From CAWFGW01 sp963815495 (lineage in GTDB: Bacteria > Bacteroidota > Bacteroidia > Cytophagales > JAAEPT01): a stretch of 64,000 nucleotides of DNA. Location of the stretch: the NCBI GenBank assembly GCA_963815495.1, contig CAWFGW010000028.1, forward strand, positions 1 through 64,000, written 5' to 3'. This document shows, piece after piece, positions 43,001 to 50,551 of the stretch. Every line of letters starts with the position of its first letter. The first letter of the stretch is position 1. The translations under genes and the position numbers were made by a program. The notes below the pieces were generated by a model. It saw only the letters and a program-made list of their open reading frames with translations. It was not told the DNA's origin and ran no database searches.

Positions 43001-46000
43001 GTAAATTAGACAATATTGATGTTGCCCAAGTACTCACCGACATCAAAACGGGTGCGGCTTTAATTAAAAAAGCCATTGAAATGGGGGCGGGGATTATTCA
43101 CCAAATTGATGAATATGATAACCTTGATAGTAAAAATGGATACACCGTTACATTTACCCCGAGTGCAGGAAATGAAACTTCATTTGATGCGTACGATGGA
43201 AACGAATTCGCCAAGTTCTATCAACAAATGGGTACAGCCGAAGAAGGTGTCAAGTATTTTGTGCCCTATATTGGCATAGATGGCGGACAAACTAAAAAAG
43301 TAATCGCTACCGTAGCCATTGCAGATTTAGACAAAACGAAGTTAACCTTTATTACCAATAGCATTGTCGGACAAGACTTACAAGTCATTCAGCCCAATAA
43401 ACTAACTTTTATAGAACTGTCAGAAAATAAATTTGAGGTGACCGTTCCAGCTGATGCCAAGCGGGTATATGCCATGTACAAAACTACCGATGGTTTGAAC
43501 CACCGCATGGCAAAACTTCATGTAGTAGAAACACCAGCACTTACCCAAAAGGTTGTTATAATACCCAACAGCGCCTCTCACCGCATCAATGCACAAACAA
43601 TACAGACCACTCTTAATCAAATTTATGACATACCCAATGTTACCTTTTCAGTAGAAGTAAGAGCGCCCTATACTGCTAAAGATTGGGATGCTGGTAATGA
43701 TGGCATGCAGGTAGACGACCACAAGTTTATGTCTCGCTACTCCAACGAGATGAAGGACTTAAAAAACGCCTACTTCTCCCAAAACACATCGCAAGATACG
43801 GCAAATGCGGTTTATCTTTTTGTAGTGCATAAAATGGTAAACACCGAAGGCGGCAATATCTTGGGCTACATGCCGCGAAATAAAAGCGTAGGGTTTTTGG
43901 CTCCTAACCCAAGTAACAGAACCATTGCCCATGAACTAGGTCACGGTTTATTCCGCTTAGCACACACGTGGCAGCTGGACAATACCCAACCCGAAGGAAG
44001 CACCCAAAACTTAATGGATTATGACAATGGTACTACCTTATTGGGTGCCCAATGGGAACAAATCCATAACCCTAGTTTTGATATTTATGGGTTGGATAAT
44101 ACGGAGGATGGGCAGCAGGGGGGGAATGCATGGAAAATTTCTGCCATTATTGATGCAATGGCAACCAATTCAATGTCCACTGATTTTACCTTTATTAATA
44201 CAAGTGACAAATATAAAGCTACAGGGTCGCATCCTAATATACCCATGACTTTTAAGTTAGGAACAGTAAATTATTCAATATCAGATGTTAGTCTCAATTT
44301 TGGTGAAGAAATTGATTTAACGCAGGCGTACATTCAAGTTACTGATGAATATTCAAAAATTAAAATTTCATTCAAAAACGCTGAAGGTATTGAGAAGTTA
44401 TGGTTAAAGTTTAATTCAATAAGTAGTGTTTGGGCATTTTCTCAACGCATGGGTAGAAATGGAATTTCTAGGACTGCATCAACACAAGTTCAAAACGCAT
44501 TAAACCAAATCTCTAAAAATTCAGATTTAAGCGAAAATGATTTGAGTCTTCAAACATCTTCATGCGTTTTATTATGTAGAAATGAGGAACTTCAAAACAT
44601 TCCCATACAAGTACGGATTGATTGTTTTGATAACATAGTTGCTGAAGATGCAAATTGGAAACGAAATGACAGAAATCTATTAGTAGAATTAACATCCTCT
44701 ATAAATAGCACTGCTGACCAAATAAAATTTATTCAAGATGGTTTCGCAGCCAATAATTATAACTGGATAAATTTGATGACAACTCAATTGGCAGAGTATT
44801 CGGACTTTTCTGATGGAGATGATTTAGTAGCATTTTATGAATTGTCAGAAGTACTTAATCCTTTAATTAAAAATAATTATTCGTCACTAAATATTACTCC
44901 GGTTAAGTATCAATATCCTTCATTAGATATCGTAGATATGACCTTCTATGAATTTTATCCCGGGCAGGATAACTTTTATATCGGTGCTGAGGAAGGAGAC
45001 ACTTATTCTATATTTGACAATTATTCTGTTGTTTTTGCTAATAGTAGCAATCCTTTCAAAATTCAATTTGAAGCTGGAACAGGTAAAGTTCATATGAGCC
45101 AAAGTTATGTTTATAGAGATAATCAAACATACATTTATGCTACAGGTTCATCTCCTCCAGATAGAGATATTCCTACAACGTATTCTGCTGATTTTAATCC
45201 TTTTGAACCTGTAACAATAACGTTTGCTCAAAATTATCCTGTTTTAGGGTATAATGCCGGCTATACCACTATAATGCCAGCATACATGGCTTTATTATTA
45301 AATCAGTCAATTGCTAATAATGACTTTGATGAAAATGTTCGATTAGTAACTAATTGTGTCCAAGTTGCTGCTGCAGTAGCTACCATTCCTTTTTCTGGAG
45401 GCTCCTCTATAGCCGTAGCAACAGTTGCTCTAACCAGGATAGCAGGGGTTGTAGCAACTGTCGATATTGGAATTCAAAAAGAAAAACAATCATTAAGTGT
45501 ATCCGAATACCAATCAGACATAGCTTTTTATGATGCTTGGGATACGTTTAAAACAGCAGTTGATTTTGCTGAACTAGGAGCAGGTACAGCAATTGGAATT
45601 TCAAAAATGCCTATGGCAATTAGGAGGCTGAATCAAATAAGAAGTTGGAAAAGGTTTAATGCTGTTTGCAGAAACAATACACGAAGACTTCGAGCTAATA
45701 TTAAGGATGGGTGGCAGAAGATTAAGAGTGGGTATGTTTTTATTGGTACTAGTACAGAGGTGTTTAAGTCAAGGCTTCTATCAAAAATATCAGGAAACCC
45801 TGAGCTTAAGTTGGTATTTACGGATTCTGAACTAGAAGTTTTCATAAATCATGCAAAGGGACTTGGGCTAGAAGATGAAGTCATCGATGCTCTTTTAATC
45901 GTTCACGTCCGTAAACATTGGGTTTCACTGGATGAACTCAAGAAAGTTACTGCAAGTATATCTCAGAAAAGCCAATTAAATAGTATTGATTTTAAAGATG

Positions 46001-46494
46001 GTTGGAATTTTAAAAGAGCTTTTATTTCTGGTCAAGAAAGATTAGCTATTGGGTCTTACCTGTCGCCTAGTGAATATTTAACAGCCACTTATATTCAACG
46101 ACACTTATTGAAGTTTCACGGCAAGTCAAGCTATCTAATTACTGGAGATCAGTTCGATGCCTTTGTTGCTGGTAGAAACGTGATTGGAAGAGCAGACGGA
46201 CAATTTATATCTACTTCCCAAAAGGTTGATGAGGTATTAGCTAAGGCAAATGGAAGTGTAAGCAAAATAGAAACTGAGTTAGGTATTCCAACAGGAACCT
46301 GGCAGAACAAGGGAGGGATTTATAGAATTGACATACATAATCCAGAAAATTTACATTTGAGAATTCCTAAAGGGAGTGAGACTGGTGCCAATGAGTTTTG
46401 GCATCCAGGCGGTATAACATCAGGAGGCGTTATTGAAGCCGTTGTAGATGAAATTCCAAAAAATATGTTTACAGCAACACAAATCATAAAGTAA
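40075..46494 (+). CDS. TANFOR-like multidomain polymorphic toxin with internal zincin motif
   Basis: A 2139-residue exported protein. In order: a signal peptide (to about residue 38, ending WSQG); an N-terminal region with YPVQVNTVIQPPF, LPEGFYIFNIEVIE and FQWTPR that resembles the TANFOR family of Bacteroidota (to ~320); about five fibronectin-III repeats (~325-800); and an alpha/beta region (~810-1270) that leads to the zinc-binding motif HELGHGLFRLAH at residues 1286-1297, with NLMDY behind it as a possible Met-turn. After about residue 1345 the DNA becomes AT-rich. This part has a hydrophobic segment (~1764-1800) and ends in a toxin-like domain (~1990-2139) with GRADGQFISTS and GANEFWHPGGITSGG, patterns I associate with RHS-type toxin tips. 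An ADP-ribosyltransferase-like fold is a guess. There is no T9SS tail. The next gene, starting at the following base, is the expected immunity gene. Confidence 0.78.
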   Translation: MNSVNNSFKNSNSTPFKGLLSLIFVLMLMSSPFKGWSQGGIYPVQVNTVIQPPFTLNYNDYTLPGKFFSQIFLADRNREKLEVYLKLTIKGPNNINIFTTNPQAHPPVSLSGGSITTVTSDEYGYLFSTNNLTFSGIAPQAPLPEGFYIFNIEVIEKKTGITVSNSFVGGFSTMIVRSDPPFLNTPVNQKNIEMTVPQPTIPFQWTPRQVSLNTVNNIKYNLRVVRISTPGTPPNQAMNSGAPKVLDIVTTGTSFAWDMNNPQIITDPLANSTAGALIDNNSIAEGVFAWQVQAIDPNNSDVFKNQGYSEVYSFTYSKPCDLPVLQSLELQPDNSIKVNLIANESHQLYEVFVKELGSKSFAQKVSSETQPILISNLDPSMTYEVQTRAQCGVAWTNKAYMGTVTTTGSTGTGCLAPTTILSEVKEDTLVTFKWDNSNLSGEYRLFLQLEGKELEELIVTDTVYTTTVLTANYPLELSVDAVCGDKFGLGTAIKLTQATNGYVGECTLPERNGFVPELQGVGAYATWSKLPEHQSFDLRYRKQGDANWIPEQTLAALPRPQAQLDSIKTGVQYEYQLKYTCASEATAWSDTRTFLLDQSSSTNTNNVTSTGSCMPPRAVLDELTGETSIEIKWDKVSGVREYELLYRPLSVPTWTTVKVSGRKYELENLLPTTPYIYQIRCVCQDGASVSSDELRFRTGDSLSFSKDCPKVELITAIGISETQLTTAWQKDDAHDSFVLFYKEDKQSIGDWYQHLTPDPTYLLDHLKPNTLYNFKVQATCGTDKAKESEPFDFKTLPSEDPREDFECGAESPDACDRTGPALTGALQVDDIITAHDFKIKVLEGSGNPFNGKGQVVVPYMNNAQVLVDLKSVEVNEDLCMTGGRMITTGMHLQLFPDEFIARVNGVLTAVDNTFSKVETSLDQASGYLDQIDDIINTITEPIDLSAYDDMSPEEMFEEGKRLYNENKDKFDKYTSGKLDNIDVAQVLTDIKTGAALIKKAIEMGAGIIHQIDEYDNLDSKNGYTVTFTPSAGNETSFDAYDGNEFAKFYQQMGTAEEGVKYFVPYIGIDGGQTKKVIATVAIADLDKTKLTFITNSIVGQDLQVIQPNKLTFIELSENKFEVTVPADAKRVYAMYKTTDGLNHRMAKLHVVETPALTQKVVIIPNSASHRINAQTIQTTLNQIYDIPNVTFSVEVRAPYTAKDWDAGNDGMQVDDHKFMSRYSNEMKDLKNAYFSQNTSQDTANAVYLFVVHKMVNTEGGNILGYMPRNKSVGFLAPNPSNRTIAHELGHGLFRLAHTWQLDNTQPEGSTQNLMDYDNGTTLLGAQWEQIHNPSFDIYGLDNTEDGQQGGNAWKISAIIDAMATNSMSTDFTFINTSDKYKATGSHPNIPMTFKLGTVNYSISDVSLNFGEEIDLTQAYIQVTDEYSKIKISFKNAEGIEKLWLKFNSISSVWAFSQRMGRNGISRTASTQVQNALNQISKNSDLSENDLSLQTSSCVLLCRNEELQNIPIQVRIDCFDNIVAEDANWKRNDRNLLVELTSSINSTADQIKFIQDGFAANNYNWINLMTTQLAEYSDFSDGDDLVAFYELSEVLNPLIKNNYSSLNITPVKYQYPSLDIVDMTFYEFYPGQDNFYIGAEEGDTYSIFDNYSVVFANSSNPFKIQFEAGTGKVHMSQSYVYRDNQTYIYATGSSPPDRDIPTTYSADFNPFEPVTITFAQNYPVLGYNAGYTTIMPAYMALLLNQSIANNDFDENVRLVTNCVQVAAAVATIPFSGGSSIAVATVALTRIAGVVATVDIGIQKEKQSLSVSEYQSDIAFYDAWDTFKTAVDFAELGAGTAIGISKMPMAIRRLNQIRSWKRFNAVCRNNTRRLRANIKDGWQKIKSGYVFIGTSTEVFKSRLLSKISGNPELKLVFTDSELEVFINHAKGLGLEDEVIDALLIVHVRKHWVSLDELKKVTASISQKSQLNSIDFKDGWNFKRAFISGQERLAIGSYLSPSEYLTATYIQRHLLKFHGKSSYLITGDQFDAFVAGRNVIGRADGQFISTSQKVDEVLAKANGSVSKIETELGIPTGTWQNKGGIYRIDIHNPENLHLRIPKGSETGANEFWHPGGITSGGVIEAVVDEIPKNMFTATQIIK

Positions 46495-46947
46495 ATGGAT
46501 TCTAATCTAGAGCGAGCAATTAAATCTAATGAATTATTTTTGTATCTGAGTGGTCAAAAAGATTATGCTACAATTTGTGTTTTGGCAGATATGCCGACAG
46601 ACCCATTGATAGTTTTAGAAAGAGTCGAAAAACCATTTACTGATAACCTAGACTTTAGATCTAAGTTTTTATCAGCATTAACAGAAATGAGTAAATCAAA
46701 GGAATACAGTTGGCTTACAATGTACTATATCTTGGGATTGCTCAAAATATCTAAGAGAACTGGTAAGCATTATTTAGATCATCAAATGTTAGAAGTGTTC
46801 TCCCACTATATAAAATCAAATAAGGAAGTTTTGGAGATGAATTTCAAATGGATGGGAAAGGAATGGCCAAATGGTTTATGGGGAGATGTTTTAAGAATGT
46901 CAACTATAATTCAACAGAGGTTTGATTTGGAAATAGTACCTCGCTAG
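46495..46947 (+). CDS. Candidate immunity protein for the upstream toxin
   Basis: A 150-residue, mostly helical, cytoplasmic protein with no signal peptide or membrane segment. I do not recognise its family. Its ATG follows the toxin gene's TAA directly, the usual arrangement for a polymorphic toxin and its immunity gene. It shares the AT-rich composition of the toxin's C-terminal part, not that of the conserved N-terminal part. Its last codon (CGC) and stop (TAG) lie inside a palindromic repeat that is also found in a RAYT relic 0.4 kb away, so the original C-terminus may have been slightly different. A neutralising role is inferred from position and composition. Confidence 0.65.
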   Translation: MDSNLERAIKSNELFLYLSGQKDYATICVLADMPTDPLIVLERVEKPFTDNLDFRSKFLSALTEMSKSKEYSWLTMYYILGLLKISKRTGKHYLDHQMLEVFSHYIKSNKEVLEMNFKWMGKEWPNGLWGDVLRMSTIIQQRFDLEIVPR

Positions 46948-46966
46948 CGTGAGCTCAAGCTGCTAG
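46942..46966. repeat. Palindrome with CGCTAGCG(T/C)GAGCT core
   Basis: CTAGC/GCTAG outer arms and an AGCT-CA-AGCT inner palindrome. Its first 14 bases match 47368-47381 except for one base. It covers the end of the immunity gene and supplies its stop codon. Confidence 0.6.
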
Positions 46967-47126
46967 AACTGTCTCGTCTTAAAATAAGTTTACAGTTTTA
47001 TACTTAACCCCGTTCCCCCCGTTCCCGCCATGTTTTACATGGTGGTTTGTTAGGATGTTAAATATCTTTAAGACCTTATTTAAGTTAGTAGTCTAAAGTT
47101 TTATTTTTATGAGTCGAAATTATAAG

Positions 47127-47149
47127 CCTGCCTGACGGCTAAGGCAGGT
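47127..47149. repeat. Palindrome inserted in RAYT copy 1, CCTGCC/GGCAGG
   Basis: Six-bp arms with a 10-base loop. Removing 23 bases restores the RAYT reading frame between YK and FQNPEGW, which shows that it is an insertion. Confidence 0.65.
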
Positions 47150-47310
47150 TCCAAAATCCTGAAGGTTGGTATTTTGTTAGTTTCGCTACAGTATTTTGGT
47201 TAAGTGTTTTTACTAGAAGAGTATACAAAGACTGTATAGTTAAACATTTGAAATTCTGTATTGAGGAAAAAGGGATGGTATTAGGAGCATGGATTGTGAT
47301 GAGTAATCAT

Positions 47311-47331
47311 CCCGAGAAGTCGGGACAGTCT
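47311..47331. repeat. Palindrome inserted in the HUH motif, CCCGA/TCGGG
   Basis: The arms CCCGA and TCGGG flank GAAG, within a 21-base in-frame segment that codes PEKSGQS. The same protein position in the second copy reads SHVHLIF without interruption, which defines the insert. Confidence 0.7.
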
Positions 47332-47364
47332 GTCCATTTAATTTTTAGAGCTAAAGAAAATAAT

Positions 47365-47395
47365 CCCCGCTAGCGCGAGCTTGTAGCTCGTGATA
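47365..47395. repeat. Palindrome ending RAYT copy 1, CGAGCT/AGCTCG
   Basis: Perfect inner stem 47376-47381 with 47385-47390. Its left part matches the palindrome at 46942. It provides the CGC TAG codons that end the frame. Confidence 0.65.
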
Positions 47396-47449
47396 CACGT
47401 AGTATTTATCACAATTGCTTATCTTCAAAGAAAAGATATTTTTTAAGTC

Positions 47450-47716
47450 ATGAGTCGTAAGTATAAATTTTTAAATAAAGAAGGGCTGTATTTTGTAAGT
47501 TTTGCTACGGTCTATTGGTTAGATGTATTTGTTAGAGACAGCTATTTTTACACGATGATGCAAAGCTTAGCTTATTGTCGGAAAGAAAAAGGGATGGAAA
47601 TATATGCATGGTGTATAATGCCGAGTCATGTACATTTAATTTTCAGAGCAAAAGATAATAATCCAAGTGATTTAATGAAGTCATTGAAAGTATATAACCC
47701 AATAGCGCAAGGTTAA
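47450..47716 (+). pseudogene. Truncated REP-associated tyrosine transposase (copy 2)
   Basis: An intact 88-codon frame with the N-terminal Y1 transposase fold, including the HUH motif in MPSHVHLIFRAKDNN and the start of the helix LMKSLKVY. Full-length RAYTs run on to a catalytic tyrosine; here the frame ends in PIAQG-stop inside a palindrome (47704-47735). It differs clearly from copy 1 in the middle part, so the two are an old pair and not a fresh duplication. It is surely inactive as a transposase. Confidence 0.75.
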
Positions 47717-47735
47717 GCGGAGCGGTCCTTGTGCT
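47704..47735. repeat. Palindrome ending RAYT copy 2, AGCGCAAGG/CCTTGTGCT
   Basis: Nine-bp arms with one wobble pair and a 14-base loop containing GCGGAGCGG. It supplies the TAA that ends the truncated frame. A second palindrome (TTAACG/CGTTAA) follows at 47742-47755. Confidence 0.65.
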
Positions 47736-47771
47736 AACTAATTAACGTCCGTTAAGTACTGATTTTTCGGA

Positions 47772-47920
47772 CAGTGGTAGGTTTCCCAACCTACCCTTTT
47801 AGGTTACCATACCATAGCACTTTTCGCTGTATTCCCCCTATAATTTTACTACTTTCAACATCACTAAGTTTGGTTTTTAGAATTTGAAGTGTAAGTGACA
47901 GGTTAGGAAACCTGCCACTG
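47772..47920. repeat. Inverted-repeat element with 21-base ends
   Basis: Ends at 47772-47792 and 47900-47920 match as inverted repeats at 19 of 21 positions. Each end is itself a small hairpin (GGTAGGTT/AACCTACC and CAGGTT/AACCTG). The 107 bases between hold no gene. It could be a small non-autonomous mobile element or a compound palindrome. Confidence 0.55.
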
Positions 47921-47929
47921 GCTAAATGA

Positions 47930-48057
47930 GAGGCGGACTCAAAAGTTAAATAATAGTAGGAAATCGTCAGTTGAGGTATCGAAACATCTCTTTGTTAAGC
48001 ATACGAGACCTTTCGGTTCCTCAAAATGACGTTCTAAGTATGTTTTGAGACAGCCTC
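47930..48057. repeat. Inverted-repeat element with GAGGCTGTCTCAAAA-type ends
   Basis: Fifteen-base ends at 47930-47944 and 48043-48057 match inverted at 13 positions. The same end sequence occurs in the terminator-like hairpin at 61604-61645. The interior has no gene. It lies just past the stop of the minus-strand gene at 48091 and may serve as its transcription end. Confidence 0.5.
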
Positions 48058-48090
48058 TTATTTTTTATTATGGATGTAAACAAACATGAA

Positions 48091-50280
48091 TCAGTATTTT
48101 ATAACTTTTTCCATGTAGCTAGTATTTTCTAGTTGATAATTAATGAAATAAACACCTGCCTTAAAATTTGTCAAATCTAAAGCTTCAACCGAATTCCCTT
48201 CTTTAACTACAACTCCATTTTCATCAATAATCTTTATAATGCCTTGTGCTGGAATTTCTTTGAAACTAACCGTGCCAGATGTTGGATTAGGAAAGATTCT
48301 GCCTGCACTCCTTTCAATAGCTGATGTCCAAATGTCGTCAACAAAATTGATGACATTGTCATCGTATTCAACTGGCTTTACATTTCTTACAATTCTCAAG
48401 TTAGTTCCTCCAATAAAATTAGTAGCATTTATAAAATACATATCCAACATATTGTCATTGGTGTTGTCATACTTATCTACTAAATACTCTTTTACTTCCC
48501 AGTTTTTACCTCCATCAATAGAAATGTATAAATTATTATCCGTATTGGCTTGTTGACCTATTCTGTTCATCACATACACAACCATGGTATCTCCTGAAAC
48601 ATATTTAGGCGTTGGAAAATTTCCTGTAAAACTATTTCTGACAAACGATTCGGTAGTACTTTGTGTAGTATAGGTTTGCCATCCATTGTTTGTGTAATAT
48701 ATTTTAGTATTTGTAGCGTTTGAATTAAAAATGTTATCAGCATTATGAGCAAACAGATAACCTTCATTGTTATTTGTCATATGTAAATAAAACGACTTAT
48801 AACCATCAGCAGGAAATTTCAATAAGGGGGATCTGCTACCAGTTGACTTATCTACCTTTTCAACACTAATCTTGTACTCTAACTCGTTGTTGCTATTTAA
48901 TTCAGCAATATTAAAAGCAAACAATAACTCTCCATTGTCTAAAACTTGCCCATCACCACCTATGATGCCCGTTTTTTTCCAAGTTTCCCCTTGGTCTGTA
49001 GAAATTAAAGGTCGTTCTTTTTCGGATAATAAAATGATGGCACTTAAATCACTAGCTACTGAAAATTTATAAGGTAAAGTTAACGAAGTAGTACTGTTAT
49101 ATTTTTTAGTCCAAGTTTCCCCTTGGTTTATAGAAAGGTAAATGCTACCATTCTTATCTGCGGATAGCCATAAGTTATTGTTAACTATTTTTACTGCAAA
49201 CAAATTTTCGATACCCGCCATAGTGGTTCTACTAAATTCTTTACCTCCATCTTTTGAAACCAAAACAGCACCATTTTGCCCTGCCAATATATAATTGTCT
49301 TTAATATCTATTGAAAGGAAACCACCTGGGTTTGCTTCATTAATTTTTATCCATGGACCAAGTATACTGGAAGCTTTATAGGAATTAGGTGATTGTAAAA
49401 AGTAAAATCGACCATTGGATACCGTTAAATTAGAAATAATTCCGTTTGGTAGGGGTTCACCCACTGGGGTATATGTTTTACCTGTATCTAGACTTAAGTA
49501 TATTTGATTACCCGATTTTGCATAAATGGAATCAATACTTGGTACATATGCAGGAGTATATGAAGTTACAGGCAGTTTGGTTATGGTTTTAAAGAAGTTA
49601 AAAGTATAGTAGTACTCATTACCCCCAGATTTGAAAAATACCGTGTCTTTCGATGATTGGTAAAGTATTGTTTCAATTGATTTAAAAGTACTGTTCAACG
49701 ATTTTGTTTGGAAATTCTCTCCTCCGTCAGCAGAATAAACCAGTAAGCCGGTGTTATTAAATGCATAGACGGTATCATCAATAATTTTAACAGTTACTTT
49801 AGAATAAGCTGAGTTAGATACTTGACTTTTTTGATTCCAGTTAATACCATCTGGTGAATAATTCAAATAACTAATGGTTGATGACAAATAATGTAGACCA
49901 ACATAGCCGGTATTAGTTTTAATAATAGAAACATAACGAGGTTGATTAGCTATTTTCGTTAGTGTTTTAAAACGGTCATATGAAATGTACGCATCGGTAT
50001 TACTTGTTGATCTTGTATAGCCGGTATCTCCGTTCAAATGATAAAAAGCTAAATTTTTAGGTATAGAGTCATTAATAGTTGTAAACTCTTTCTTTTCTAT
50101 ATCATATTCTACATAAGAATTGTAGTTAGAAAAGTCAAAGGTACTATACGATTTACCTCCATAATATTCTCCGGGAATGTAGCCTTGAAAATGGGTTTCT
50201 AAAACTTCCTGAGAATAGCCAAAGTTTGTGGCATAAACTGAAATGACTAATACAATAATTTTATAAAGAGAATTTTTCAT
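48091..50280 (-). CDS. T9SS type A-sorted secreted beta-propeller protein
   Basis: A 729-residue protein with a signal peptide (hydrophobic run to about residue 23, ending NFGYSQ). The body is made of BNR/YCF48-like propeller blades with recurring sequences such as SVDGGENF, SLDTGKTYTPVG, SKDGGKEFSRT, SINQGETWTKKY, STDQGETWKKTG and SIDGGKNWEVKEY, the Asp-box type of repeat. The last ~75 residues are a T9SS type A sorting domain, with FPNPTSGTVSF at its start and FKAGVYFINYQ near its end. It is therefore probably exported across the outer membrane and attached to the surface or released. Asp-box propellers occur in sialidases and in non-catalytic binding proteins; no sialidase active-site arginine pattern is evident, so the ligand is unknown. 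It stands as a single gene. Confidence 0.85.
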   Translation of the reverse strand: MKNSLYKIIVLVISVYATNFGYSQEVLETHFQGYIPGEYYGGKSYSTFDFSNYNSYVEYDIEKKEFTTINDSIPKNLAFYHLNGDTGYTRSTSNTDAYISYDRFKTLTKIANQPRYVSIIKTNTGYVGLHYLSSTISYLNYSPDGINWNQKSQVSNSAYSKVTVKIIDDTVYAFNNTGLLVYSADGGENFQTKSLNSTFKSIETILYQSSKDTVFFKSGGNEYYYTFNFFKTITKLPVTSYTPAYVPSIDSIYAKSGNQIYLSLDTGKTYTPVGEPLPNGIISNLTVSNGRFYFLQSPNSYKASSILGPWIKINEANPGGFLSIDIKDNYILAGQNGAVLVSKDGGKEFSRTTMAGIENLFAVKIVNNNLWLSADKNGSIYLSINQGETWTKKYNSTTSLTLPYKFSVASDLSAIILLSEKERPLISTDQGETWKKTGIIGGDGQVLDNGELLFAFNIAELNSNNELEYKISVEKVDKSTGSRSPLLKFPADGYKSFYLHMTNNNEGYLFAHNADNIFNSNATNTKIYYTNNGWQTYTTQSTTESFVRNSFTGNFPTPKYVSGDTMVVYVMNRIGQQANTDNNLYISIDGGKNWEVKEYLVDKYDNTNDNMLDMYFINATNFIGGTNLRIVRNVKPVEYDDNVINFVDDIWTSAIERSAGRIFPNPTSGTVSFKEIPAQGIIKIIDENGVVVKEGNSVEALDLTNFKAGVYFINYQLENTSYMEKVIKY

Positions 50281-50350
50281 TTGATAGTAAATTTTTGTGT
50301 TCTATATATTTCGTAGGGACAAGGTTGTAATTGTAGACTATAGCTGTCCA

Positions 50351-50416
50351 TTAAGTTTGTCCAAAACTTATGATGCTAATAATAAAGCAAAAGAAGATCA
50401 GTAATTTTTTAGCCAT
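50351..50416 (-). pseudogene. Orphan signal-peptide relic
   Basis: A 21-codon frame starting with ATG encodes a textbook Bacteroidota signal peptide (MAKKLLIFFCFIISIISFGQ) and stops one residue later. It lies between the AraC-type gene and the propeller gene, on their strand. It looks like the beginning of a secreted protein whose remainder was deleted; a leader peptide is the other option. Confidence 0.45.
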
Positions 50417-50551
50417 TTTATTTAGTGTTACTTGTGAAACATTCAGGTTAAGACTTTAACCACTTTTAAAGATATGTTCACCTAGCTAAAAGAATAAAAA
50501 AATAGCTGTCTCATATTATGTTTTGGTGTCTCAAAAAAAGATAACTGGTTG

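Larger units (their letters stand above)
47109..47370 (+). pseudogene. Decayed REP-associated tyrosine transposase (copy 1)
   Basis: When two short palindromes are removed, the translation reads as the N-terminal part of a Y1/IS200-like RAYT (YFVSFATVFWLSVFTRR, then EEKGMVLGAWIVMSNH and VHLIFRAKENNP). The first palindrome (47127-47149, 23 bases) shifts the frame after six codons. The second (47311-47331, 21 bases) is in frame and splits the HUH-type motif between its histidine and the VHLIF that follows. A third palindrome (47365 onward) ends the frame with Pro-Arg-stop. No catalytic tyrosine remains, so it cannot act. Confidence 0.75.

Noticed and set aside
43921..44100. Classical metzincin assignment for the zincin motif
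   Set aside because: The third histidine is one residue later than in HExxHxxGxxH and the Gly is missing from its usual place, so only a general HExxH zincin with a possible Met-turn is claimed.
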